A stretch of 34,264 bases of DNA. It comes from Nocardia cyriacigeorgica NBRC 100375 (GTDB lineage Bacteria; Actinomycetota; Actinomycetes; Mycobacteriales; Mycobacteriaceae). The stretch spans positions 1 through 34,264 of the forward strand of contig NZ_BAFY01000216.1 of the NCBI RefSeq assembly GCF_000308555.1, given 5' to 3'. The notes under the pieces are model-generated. The model ran no database searches, was not told the origin of the DNA, and worked only from the letters and a program-made list of their open reading frames with translations. Of the stretch, positions 16,366-24,200 are shown piece by piece. Positions within the stretch are counted from its first letter, which is position 1. The number at the start of each line of letters is the position of its first letter. The position numbers and the translations under genes were made by a program.

Positions 16366-17316
16366 ATGCGGGAAACCTCGGCGCGGCTATTGCGCCTGCT
16401 GTCGCTGTTGCAGATGCATCGCGAATGGACCGGCACCGGCCTGGCCGCCGAATTGGGGATCGACATCCGCACCGTGCGCCGCGATATCGACAAGCTGCGC
16501 GACCTCGGATATCCGGTCGAAGCGGCCCGCGGGGTCGCCGGGTACCGGCTCGGCGCGGGCACCGAACTGCCGCCGCTGCTGCTCGACGACGACGAGGCCG
16601 TCGCGGTCGCGATCGGCCTGCGCACCGCGGCCGGCGGGACAATTTCCGGAATCGAAGACAGTTCGCTGCGGGCGCTGACGAAGCTGGAGCAGATGCTGCC
16701 CTCCCGGTTGCGTCATCGGGTGCGCACCCTGCTCGCGGCGACGGTGAGTGTCGGCGCCGGTGGCCCAACGGTCGACCCCGATGTCCTCACCGCTATCGCC
16801 GGTGCCATCCGCGACAAGCACCGCCTGCGCTTCGACTATCGCAGCCACGACGGCACAACGACAGTGCGCCTCACCGAACCACACCGCCTCGCCCACACCG
16901 GCCGCCGCTGGTACCTCGTCGCCTGGGACGTCGACCGCGTCGACTGGCGCACCTTCCGCGTCGACCGATTACAGCCCCGCACTCCTACTGGCCCCCGATT
17001 CACGCCCCGCGAGGCCCCCGACATCGACCTCGCCGGCTATGTCTCCAGCAACGTCTCCGTCGCCCCGTACCGCTACCCGGCCCGGGTCACCATCGGCGTC
17101 CCAGCCGACTCCGCCGCCGACCGCGTCCCGCCCACCATCGGGGTCATCGAACCGATCGACGCCGAATCCTGCCTGCTGCACACCGGTTCCAACTCACTCG
17201 ACGAACTGGCGATCTACCTGGCCCTGTTCGACCTGCCGATCCGCATCGACGAACCTCCGGAATTGATCGCCCGCGTCCGCGAACTCACCGCTCGGTTGAG
17301 TGCGGCCGTCGAGTGA
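16366..17316 (+). CDS. HTH/WYL-domain transcriptional regulator
   Basis: 316 residues, the standard length for WYL regulators. Residues about 5-60 form a winged helix-turn-helix (LLRLLSLLQMHREWTGTGLAAELGIDIRTVRRDIDKLRDLGYPV). The WYL domain spans about 140-205, with the name-giving Trp-Tyr-Leu at 182-184 in RRWYLVAWD and the RTFRVDR basic motif nearby; a C-terminal WCX-like extension follows. WYL domains sense nucleic acid or small-molecule ligands, unknown here. The gene is divergent from the epoxide hydrolase with a palindromic site between, suggesting autoregulation and control of that gene. No clear ribosome binding site precedes the ATG. Confidence 0.93.
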   Translation: MRETSARLLRLLSLLQMHREWTGTGLAAELGIDIRTVRRDIDKLRDLGYPVEAARGVAGYRLGAGTELPPLLLDDDEAVAVAIGLRTAAGGTISGIEDSSLRALTKLEQMLPSRLRHRVRTLLAATVSVGAGGPTVDPDVLTAIAGAIRDKHRLRFDYRSHDGTTTVRLTEPHRLAHTGRRWYLVAWDVDRVDWRTFRVDRLQPRTPTGPRFTPREAPDIDLAGYVSSNVSVAPYRYPARVTIGVPADSAADRVPPTIGVIEPIDAESCLLHTGSNSLDELAIYLALFDLPIRIDEPPELIARVRELTARLSAAVE

Positions 17317-17597
17317 TCCGCTCGCATGCGACCGGCCACATCGACGCCGAGGAGCGGAAAGTGATCGCGCGCCGGGACGGCGGTTGACCGGATGAGCGCC
17401 GCTTCCGATCCCGTGCTGCCGTCCTCGTCGGCGGCTGCCCGGAAACCCGCCGTGAGGTGACGCCGGAGGCGGAGCGTTTCGCGCGCCAGTACGAGCAGTG
17501 CTCGCGCCGGGTTCGCGAAATCACCGACCGTTGAGCAAGTTAATGGACATCGGACCGGCGTACGCATCGTCGCCTTGTTGCCACGGTGACGCCGTAG

Positions 17598-18233
17598 CTA
17601 CGAATTATCTTGTGGCGACGCCCGATCGGCGAGGCCGTCCAGGATGACGTTCAAACCGGCGTTGAACTCGGTTGCGGGTGGGACCGATTGTGCGTCCCCT
17701 GCTGTCTGCGAGAGCAAGGGGAACTCCTGGGGGGATAAGGCAGCCATGACCGCGGTGCCTTTTCCCGAAAGAGCGGCGTAGTGCTCGTTTTGGAGGAAGC
17801 CGAGCAGGTAGGCGATGAGGGTGCGTTGGGCTATGACGCGGTCGGTGCCGGTGAGGCCGGCGTCGGTGAGAGCCGAGAGCATGGCTTCGATGAGGTCGAG
17901 GGAGCCGCGGGCGGACTGGCGGTGGCGCAGGATCAGGGGCACGGCGGCGGGGTGTTCGGCCGAGGCCTGGCGGGTGCGGTCGAGGAGTGATCGGATGCGG
18001 TCGCGCCAGTCGAGGCCGGGCGGAAGGGTGAGGTCGATGGCGGCGAAGATGCGCTGGACGACGAGGACCTCGAGGGCGGCGCGGTCGGCGACGTAGCGGT
18101 AGAGGGCCATGGTTGCCATGCCGAGTTCCTTGGCGACCGCGCGCATGGTGAGGGCGTCGAGGCCGTCGCGGTCGATCACGGCGAGAGCGGCGCCGGTCAA
18201 ATCGTCGGTGGTCAGGGAACGGGGGCGGGGCAC
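17598..18233 (-). CDS. TetR-family transcriptional regulator with TetR_C-type domain
   Basis: 211 residues. The DNA-binding domain (about 8-55) reads LTGAALAVIDRDGLDALTMRAVAKELGMATMALYRYVADRAALEVL, the pattern of the tetracycline-repressor-like branch, and a helical ligand-binding domain follows. Start GTG at 18231-18233 lies 8 bases from a TACGCT -10 on the minus strand, suggesting a leaderless message. The gene is divergent from the thioredoxin-fold/YHS cassette with a 68-base shared promoter region containing the palindromes GCGTACGC (18243-18250) and GTAC-TTT-GTAC (18276-18286), so it probably controls that cassette and itself. The inducer is unknown. Confidence 0.92.
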   Translation of the reverse strand: MPRPRSLTTDDLTGAALAVIDRDGLDALTMRAVAKELGMATMALYRYVADRAALEVLVVQRIFAAIDLTLPPGLDWRDRIRSLLDRTRQASAEHPAAVPLILRHRQSARGSLDLIEAMLSALTDAGLTGTDRVIAQRTLIAYLLGFLQNEHYAALSGKGTAVMAALSPQEFPLLSQTAGDAQSVPPATEFNAGLNVILDGLADRASPQDNS

Positions 18234-18241
18234 GGATTGAC

Positions 18242-18247
18242 AGCGTA
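18242..18247 (-). promoter_or_regulatory. probable -10 element of the TetR gene (leaderless)
   Basis: Minus-strand TACGCT, 8 bases before the GTG start at 18233. It overlaps the palindrome GCGTACGC (18243-18250), consistent with autorepression. Confidence 0.4.
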
Positions 18248-18286
18248 CGCGATACGCGCATACTTGGACGTAGGCGTACTTTGTAC
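18243..18286. promoter_or_regulatory. repeated TAC-containing elements in the TetR/cassette divergent promoter
   Basis: Between the divergent starts are an 8-bp palindrome GCGTACGC (18243-18250), a direct repeat of TACGCG, and an inverted repeat GTAC-TTT-GTAC (18276-18286) just before the ribosome binding site AAGGAG (18291-18296). Any of these could be the TetR operator; the exact site cannot be chosen by eye. Confidence 0.4.
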
Positions 18287-18301
18287 ACTTAAGGAGCTCA
18301 G

Positions 18302-18862
18302 ATGCCGTTCCCCAGCACTGTCAGCAGCCGCCGGCTCGTCACCGTGACCGGCGATCCGGTGCCGATACCCGATCCCGATTGCCTGATCCACCTGCAATTC
18401 CGCAGATTCGCCGGATGCCCGGTGTGCAATCTGCATCTGCGGTCGATCGTCAACCGGCTCGATGAGATCACCGCGGCGAATGTCCGCGAGGTCGTCGTCT
18501 TCCATTCCAGTGCCGCGGCACTGCTGAAATACACCGCCGACCTGCCGCTGGCCGTGATCGCCGACCCCGACCGCCGTCTCTACCGCGAGTTCGGTGTGGA
18601 ATCCGCGCCGCGCGCCCTGCTCGATCCGCGGGCATGGCCGACCATCCTCCGTGCCATCGCCCGTGAGGTGCGTGCGTCCCGGAAGCCCGGTCACATCGCG
18701 CCGCCGGGCAAGCCGGAAGGAGGACGCCTGGGGCTGCCCGCCGATTTCCTCATCGCACCCGACGGCCGTGTCGTGGCGAGCAAGCATGGGGCGCACGCGG
18801 ATGACCAGTGGTCGGTCGACGAACTCCTGTCCCATGCCACGAAGACCGAGGTGTATCGGTGA
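18302..18862 (+). CDS. thioredoxin-fold / AhpC-TSA peroxiredoxin-like protein
   Basis: 186 residues. After a first strand, the active-site loop RRFAGCPVCNLHLRSI carries Cys39 and Cys42 (CPVC) at the start of a helix, then the segments VREVVVFHSS, LPLAVIADPDRRLYREFGV and the LPADFLIAPDGRV strand with the family's Pro complete a thioredoxin-like fold. The pattern is that of the actinobacterial 'peroxiredoxin-like' AhpC/TSA group, which probably acts in thiol-dependent reduction of peroxides or other oxidants; the substrate is not established. AAGGAG at 18291-18296 precedes the ATG. Its stop overlaps the next short reading frame as GTGA. It is the first gene of a three-gene cassette divergent from a TetR regulator. 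Confidence 0.85.
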   Translation: MPFPSTVSSRRLVTVTGDPVPIPDPDCLIHLQFRRFAGCPVCNLHLRSIVNRLDEITAANVREVVVFHSSAAALLKYTADLPLAVIADPDRRLYREFGVESAPRALLDPRAWPTILRAIAREVRASRKPGHIAPPGKPEGGRLGLPADFLIAPDGRVVASKHGAHADDQWSVDELLSHATKTEVYR

Positions 18863-18963
18863 GCTTCGCTCGTCCCCGTCTCGCCCGCGTCGTGTGCGCC
18901 GTTCTGGTCTTCGTCCTCGTCGTCATCACAACCCTGCTGCCCCCGAAGGAGATCCGCTCATGA
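18859..18963 (+). CDS. 34-residue single-helix membrane peptide
   Basis: A short reading frame of 34 codons, GTG to TGA. The peptide has a basic N-terminus (SFARPRLAR), one hydrophobic helix (VVCAVLVFVLVVITTLL) and a charged tail (PPKEIRS), so an N-in membrane orientation is expected. GAGG at 18848-18851 is spaced 7 bases from the GTG. The start overlaps the upstream stop (GTGA) and the stop overlaps the downstream start (ATGA), so it exactly fills the gap between two genes. This arrangement argues for real translation, though similarity to a known family is not recognised. Alternatively, it may be a passive coupling leader for the downstream gene. Confidence 0.55.
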   Translation: MSFARPRLARVVCAVLVFVLVVITTLLPPKEIRS

Positions 18964-19568
18964 TGACCATCGATCTGTACGTGTCCGACCCCACCCTGAC
19001 CGGCGAGCGGGGCCACGCCCTTGCCGCGCACGTCCTGCACACGATCACCGCAGCGGATTCCGCACCGGACGAGGTGATGGCGCGCGCCCGCGAGTTCACC
19101 CACGTCCTCGTGCACCAACCCGCCGCCTGGACCACTGGTGGACCGAGCCTGTCCGACGCGCCGCGCTACCTGGCCCGGGTCACCGTCCCAGGATCATGGG
19201 CGGGTCCAGGATTCGGCGACGGAATCATCCCGCTGATCACCGACGCCATCGCCGAATTCGAAGGCGATCCGCAGCGCCTGCGCAACGACCCGCATTGCGT
19301 GGTACAGATCCTCGGCGTCCGCGAACACAACCTCGGCACCACCGGCCGCACCACCACCGCCACCGAACTCACCAAGATGATGACCGCCGACTACGACAGC
19401 GACGCCGACACCCGCGACATCCCCGAAGGCTACGGCGTCGACCCCGTCTGCGGCATGACTCTCGAAATCGCCACCGCGGAATTCACCCTCACCCACAACG
19501 GCGAGACCCGGGTCTTCTGTGCTCCGGTCTGCCGCAAGGTCTTTGCCGAGGAACACGCCCTCACATAA
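18960..19568 (+). CDS. tautomerase-like domain fused to a YHS metal-binding domain
   Basis: 202 residues. Residues 1 to about 140 resemble the 4-oxalocrotonate tautomerase/MIF-like fold (ERGHALAAHVLHTITAADSAP, FTHVLVHQP, ARVTVPGSW, CVVQILGVREHNLGTTGR), but the protein starts Met-Met-Thr and lacks the Pro1 needed for tautomerase catalysis. Residues about 158-198 are a YHS domain: GVDPVCGM with Cys164, then FCAPVC with Cys187 and Cys191, a small metal-binding module often linked with copper or other heavy metals. The ATG (18960) has AAGGAG 8 bases upstream inside the short membrane-peptide gene. A binding or chaperone role is more likely than enzyme activity; the function is not known. Confidence 0.75.
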   Translation: MMTIDLYVSDPTLTGERGHALAAHVLHTITAADSAPDEVMARAREFTHVLVHQPAAWTTGGPSLSDAPRYLARVTVPGSWAGPGFGDGIIPLITDAIAEFEGDPQRLRNDPHCVVQILGVREHNLGTTGRTTTATELTKMMTADYDSDADTRDIPEGYGVDPVCGMTLEIATAEFTLTHNGETRVFCAPVCRKVFAEEHALT

Positions 19569-19592
19569 GCGTGCCGGCTTGGCAGCTGATCA

Positions 19593-19636
19593 CCGACTCC
19601 GCTCCGCCGCAGAGACCAGGAACGGCGCGGAGTCGG
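19593..19636. terminator. hairpin between convergent genes
   Basis: Perfect 10-bp arms CCGACTCCGC (19593-19602) and GCGGAGTCGG (19627-19636) with a 24-base loop, located 24 bases past the tautomerase/YHS stop and before the convergent Uma2 gene. No T-run; probably a bidirectional terminator. Confidence 0.5.
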
Positions 19637-19685
19637 CGATCCACGCGATCGCCTCGTGCCACCGATGCGTGCTCATCCGCCTCCT

Positions 19686-20261
19686 TCAAGGCAAGAGGGC
19701 GGCCGGGTCGATCGTGACGTCGAACGGGCTCCGCAAGGTGACCTTCTCCCCTGCCGGCACCCGATGCGTTTGTTCGTAGGTGTTATCGCTGCCGAGGACG
19801 TGGGCGAAGAGGACCGGCAATTCCTCCCCTGGCAACCGGCCCTTGAAGGAGTTGATCTCGAATCGCCAGTAGTTGGGGATGCCCGCGGCCGCGTAGAGCA
19901 CAGGTTTGACCATGCGGTCTTGCAGAGTCGTAGAGGCGGAGACCACCTCGACGGCCAGCTGGACCTGTTCGACTGGAATCCCACGCGCATCCCACGGGAT
20001 CGGCTCGGTTGCGACGATGACGTCGGGGATGGGCTCATCGTCGCCGATCAGTATCCCCACTCCTCCGAGGGCCACGAACGTCGTCGGCGCCGCATCGTCC
20101 AGAACTCGCAGCAGCCGTTGTATCAGGACTTGATGCCGCGGCTCGGGTACAGGACTGACGACCAGCTGGCCGTTGAGCACCTCGTAGCGCAGGCCGTTCT
20201 CCGGTAGACCGTCGAGATCGGCAGCCGTCCAGCGGCCTGCACCCGCAGCAGGTCCGAGCAT
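19686..20261 (-). CDS. Uma2-family (DUF820) PD-(D/E)XK nuclease-like protein
   Basis: 191 residues. The family pattern is complete: Glu27 in RYEVLNG, the PxPxxH segment (PVPEPRH), Asp80 in PIPDVIV, Glu105 in LAVEVVS, then STTLQDRMVKPVLYAAAGIPNYW with Lys119. These residues correspond to a restriction-endonuclease-like active site. Uma2 proteins are abundant in cyanobacteria and actinobacteria and have no settled function; nuclease activity is predicted, not shown. The start is ATG 20259-20261, which has AGGAGGT seven bases upstream; the in-frame GTG at 20270 lies within that ribosome binding site and is rejected. The gene stands alone between the YHS cassette and the end of the NRPS gene. Confidence 0.88.
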   Translation of the reverse strand: MLGPAAGAGRWTAADLDGLPENGLRYEVLNGQLVVSPVPEPRHQVLIQRLLRVLDDAAPTTFVALGGVGILIGDDEPIPDVIVATEPIPWDARGIPVEQVQLAVEVVSASTTLQDRMVKPVLYAAAGIPNYWRFEINSFKGRLPGEELPVLFAHVLGSDNTYEQTHRVPAGEKVTLRSPFDVTIDPAALLP

Positions 20262-20343
20262 GCGACGCACCTCCTACCCACCGCGTTTGCAGCCGTCCGT
20301 GATCGTCGAGCGTCGACACAATAGCGCCAGCAAGCTGAACACC

Positions 20344-20380
20344 GTGAGCGCTCACCCGAGTTCGGCGCCCGGGTACCCGG
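20344..20380. repeat. two perfect 12-bp palindromes upstream of the Uma2 gene
   Basis: GTGAGCGCTCAC at 20344-20355 and CCGGGTACCCGG at 20369-20380, both perfect, lie in the 184-base gap between the Uma2 start and the NRPS stop. They could be regulatory sites for Uma2 or part of the NRPS 3' region. Confidence 0.4.
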
Positions 20381-20395
20381 CAAGGTCAGCGGGCA

Positions 20396-20435
20396 GAGCC
20401 GGTGTGAGGGCTCGATCATCGCCTCACACCGGCTC
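20396..20435 (-). terminator. NRPS transcription terminator hairpin
   Basis: Perfect 14-bp stem with arms GAGCCGGTGTGAGG (20396-20409) and CCTCACACCGGCTC (20422-20435) around a 12-base loop, beginning 10 bases past the NRPS stop codon on the minus strand. There is no T-run, as usual for high-GC actinobacteria. Confidence 0.75.
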
Positions 20436-20445
20436 GCGCCGGCGA

Positions 20446-21229
20446 CTACCCTTCGCCCACGATCCGCACATCCCCAACCCCATCGGCCCCCTCGCCCGAG
20501 ACCACGAACCAGTGCGTCACTTCCCCGTCCGCGATGTCGTCGGCGGGGTCGGCACCGGTCGGGAGGACCGAGAGGGCGCCGGCGGTGGCGGAGGTCAGGA
20601 ACTCGTCGACGGCGGCGCGGCCGGCGCCCGCGGTGGTGAAGGTGGCCGACTCGTAGTCGATCTCGTTCACCTCGCGCAGGTGTTCGGCGCGGTCGAGTGC
20701 CTGAGTCTGGGTCAGGACCTCGGGTACGCCGTCGGTGAGCAGGACGACGGCCGGGTGGTCTTCGCCGAGGGGGCGGGCTCGGTCGGTGTAGGAGACCGGG
20801 TGGCCGGGGGCGGCGGTGAGTTCGGCGGCGATCTCGGGATCTGTCGGGTCGAGACCCGGCAAGCCGTCGGTCGTGCCGATGACGAATGCCGCTCCGGCGG
20901 AACGGATCTCCTCGGCGGACAGGCCGGTGGCGAAGAGCAGGGCGGCGCCTGCCTTCTGGACTGCCCAGGCCGCCACCACGGAATCCACCGAACGCGGCAG
21001 CGTCACCGCGACCACGTCACCGGGGCCGACCTCGCGGGCGATGAGCAGTCGCGCCAGCTGTGAGGACCGGCGGTCCAGCACCTGGAAGGCGATCTCCTCG
21101 TCGCCGGCGAGCAGCGCGGGCGCCTGCGGATCCTCTTCGACCACCTCGGCCAGCACCTTGGCGACAGTGCGGGCGCCGACCCGGCCGACCGGTTCCGGTG
21201 CGGCCGTCGCGGCGGCGATCCCGGAGTCG
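20446..21229 (-). pseudogene. degenerate, truncated adenylation domain at the NRPS C-terminus
   Basis: About 250 residues. The first part still matches A-domain motifs A1/A2 ([38 protein letters not shown]), but the P-loop is replaced by [18 protein letters not shown] with no TSGSTG, and motifs A4 to A10 and the carrier domain are absent. The reading frame is open to the stop, with codon use like the rest. Whether it is a relic or a repurposed docking/tail region cannot be told. Confidence 0.75.
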
Positions 21230-24200
21230 GCGAGCAGGCGGGCCCGCTCCCCGGCATCGAGGATGTCGATATCGCCGACGAGTCCGGCCGGGTCGCCGAC
21301 GAGTGCGTCGAGTACCCGCTGCAACCTGGTCGAGAGCACCTCGACCTCCTCGGCGGTGAACCGGCTGCGCAGGTACTTCAGCGTCAGCTCGATGGTCGAC
21401 TCCGCGGTCACCAGCAGGGTCAGCGGATAGTGCGTGGCATCGTTGACGCCGACACCGGTCACCGACATGCCGTCGATGGAGCTGGCCGCCGAAATGGCTT
21501 CCTTGTCCATCGGATACGACTCGAACACCAGCAGCGTGTCGAACTGCGAGGCAGGCCCGGCCACCCGCTGGATATCGGTCAGCCCGATGTAGTGGTGGTC
21601 GAGCAGATCGGCCTGCTCGTGCTGCAAACCTTCCAGCAGTTCGCCGACGTTCTGGCGATCATCGATGCGCACCCGCACGGGCAGCGTGTTGATGAACAGG
21701 CCGACCATCGACTCCACGCCGGGCAGCTCCGCGGGACGACCCGACACCGTCGCGCCGAACACCACGTCGCCGCGGCCGGTGAGCCTGCCGAGCAGGATGC
21801 CCCACGCGGCCTGCACCAGCGTGTTCACCGTGACGCCGAGTTCGGCGGCGTGCTTGGTGAGCTTGCGGGTGCGGTCGGCGTCGATCTCGGTGATCAGCTT
21901 GCCGATCGAGTAGTCCTCGACCCCGCGCGGCTGCGGCGCCAGCTGGGTCGGCTCGCCCAGACCGTCGAGCGCCCGCGCCCAGGCCCGCAGCGATTCCTCG
22001 CGGTCACGCCCGGCCAGCCAGCCGAGGAAGTTGCGGTAGGAGGCCACCCGCGGCAGCGCGGTCTGATCGCCGCGCACCGCGTACAGCACCAGCAGATCCC
22101 GCATGAGCAGCGGCATGGACCAGCCGTCGAGCAGGATGTGGTGGGTGGTGATCGCCAGATGCCACTGGGTCTCGCCGGTGCGGAACAGGGTGAACCGCAT
22201 CAGCGGCGGCACCGCCATATCGAAGTGCGTGGCCTGATCGGCGGCGATCCTGCGTTGCAATTCACCGAGGCGCTCGGCCTCGGGCAGCTCGCGCAGGTCC
22301 ACCTCGGTCCACGGCGCCTCGACCTTGTCCAGCACCACCTGCACCACCTGCCCCGACGAATCGGTGACGAAGGCCGTGCGCAGGTTCGGGTAGCGGTCGA
22401 TGATGCCCTGCGCCGCGGCCCGCAACCGCGAAACATCCAGGCTGCCACCGAGATCCACCACCGCTTGCATGGTGTAGACGTCGACGGTGGCCTGCGTCAT
22501 CAGCGCGTGGAACAGCAGACCCGACTGCAGCGGCGACAGCGGCCACACCTCGGACAGCGCCGGGAACTGGCGCTCCCACTGCTCCAGATCGCTCTGGCCG
22601 ACGTGCACCAGCGCCATATCCGACGGTGTGAAACCACCGGCGTCCGGGCGGCGGGCATGCGCGGCCAGCGCTTCGAGCGCGGCCACCCACAGGTCGGCGA
22701 ACTCGCGCACTTGTTCGCGGGTCAGCAGCCCGGACGGGAACGCCAGCGACGCACCCAGCTCCGGTCCGTCGGCGCCGTCGGTGACGATGGCGTTGATGTC
22801 GAGCACCGCGTTGGCGGGCATGTCCCGATCCATCTCGACATCGAGGCGGCCGAGATCGTCCACCGGCACCCAGCCGACTTCGGTGAGTTCCTCGGGGATC
22901 TCACCGGCCGACATCCGGCCCAGGTAGTTGAAGCTGATCTGGCCGGTCGAACCGCCGGTGAGCTGTTCGGCGGTCTCGTCGTTGAGGTAGCGCAGCATGC
23001 CGTAGCCGAGGCCCTTGTCAGGCACGGCCAGCAGCTGCTCCTTGACCGACTTGACGATCGCCCCGAGCGCGGCGCCGCCGGCGAAGGCGTCGTCGAGATC
23101 GGCGCCGCCAAGGGCCAGCCGCACCGGGTAGGCCGCGGTGAACCAGCCGACCGTACGGGACAGGTCCGCACCCGGCACGACCTCTTCCTCACGACCGTGG
23201 CCCTCGAGCTTGATCAGCGCCGCATCGCCGCCGCGCCAGCGCGCGACCGCCATGGCAAGCGCCGACAGCAGGCCGTCGTTGACGCCGCCGCGGTACAGGC
23301 TCGGCACCGCGGTGAGCACGGCATCGGTGACCTCGGCCGACAGCGACACCTCGACCCGCTCGACGGTGGCGAAGGTGTCGACCTCGGGGTCGAATGCCCG
23401 CGCGCCGAGCTGTGGATCGGGTGTGGCCGTGACCTGCTGCCAGAACGGCAGTTCCGCGACCCGCTCGGGTTCGGCGGCCGCATCGACCAGGCTGTGCGCC
23501 CAGCGCCGCATCGAGGTGCCGTTGGCCGGCAGGCTCACCGGCTGACCGGCCGCCAGCTGCGACCACGCCACCGCGAAGTCCGGGATCAGGATGCGCCAGG
23601 ACACGCCGTCGACCACGAAGTGGTGGGCGACGATCAGCAGCACATCGCGGCGGTCGCCGTCGAAGGCGAACCAGACGAACTGCGCCATCGCGGCACCGGC
23701 CGGATCCAACCTGCCAAGGGCAGCGTCGAATTCGGCGGTGGCCAGTTCGGTGAGTTCGGCCTCGGTGATGCCGGCGGGCGCGTCGACCCGATGCACCAGC
23801 GCGTCGACGTCGACCGCACCGCGTTCGAGCGCCTCGAACGTCCACGACTCGCCCTCGCGACGCAGCCGCGAGCGCAGCACGTCGTGGTGGTCGAACACGG
23901 CCGCGATGGTGGCGACCAGGGTCTGCCGGTCGATGCCGTCGGGCAGCCGCAGCGCCATGGACTGCGAGAACCGGTCGAAGGACGAGCCGCCCGACAGGAT
24001 CTGCGCCATGATCGGCGTCAGCGGGATATCGCCGACTCCGCCGCCGGGCAGCTCCTCGAGCCGGATCTGGCCCGGCGCCGCGCCGAGCGTGGCGACCTCG
24101 GCCAGCGCGGCCACGCTGCGCCGCTCGAACACATCGCGCGGGGTGAACACCACACCGCGTGCCTTGGCCCGCGACACCAGCTGGATGGACAGAATCGAAT

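Noticed and set aside
17214..17567. A 117-codon minus-strand frame downstream of the WYL gene
   Set aside because: It overlaps the WYL coding region, has no ribosome binding site or family resemblance, and has the composition of a shadow frame. I see no supported gene in 17317-17597.
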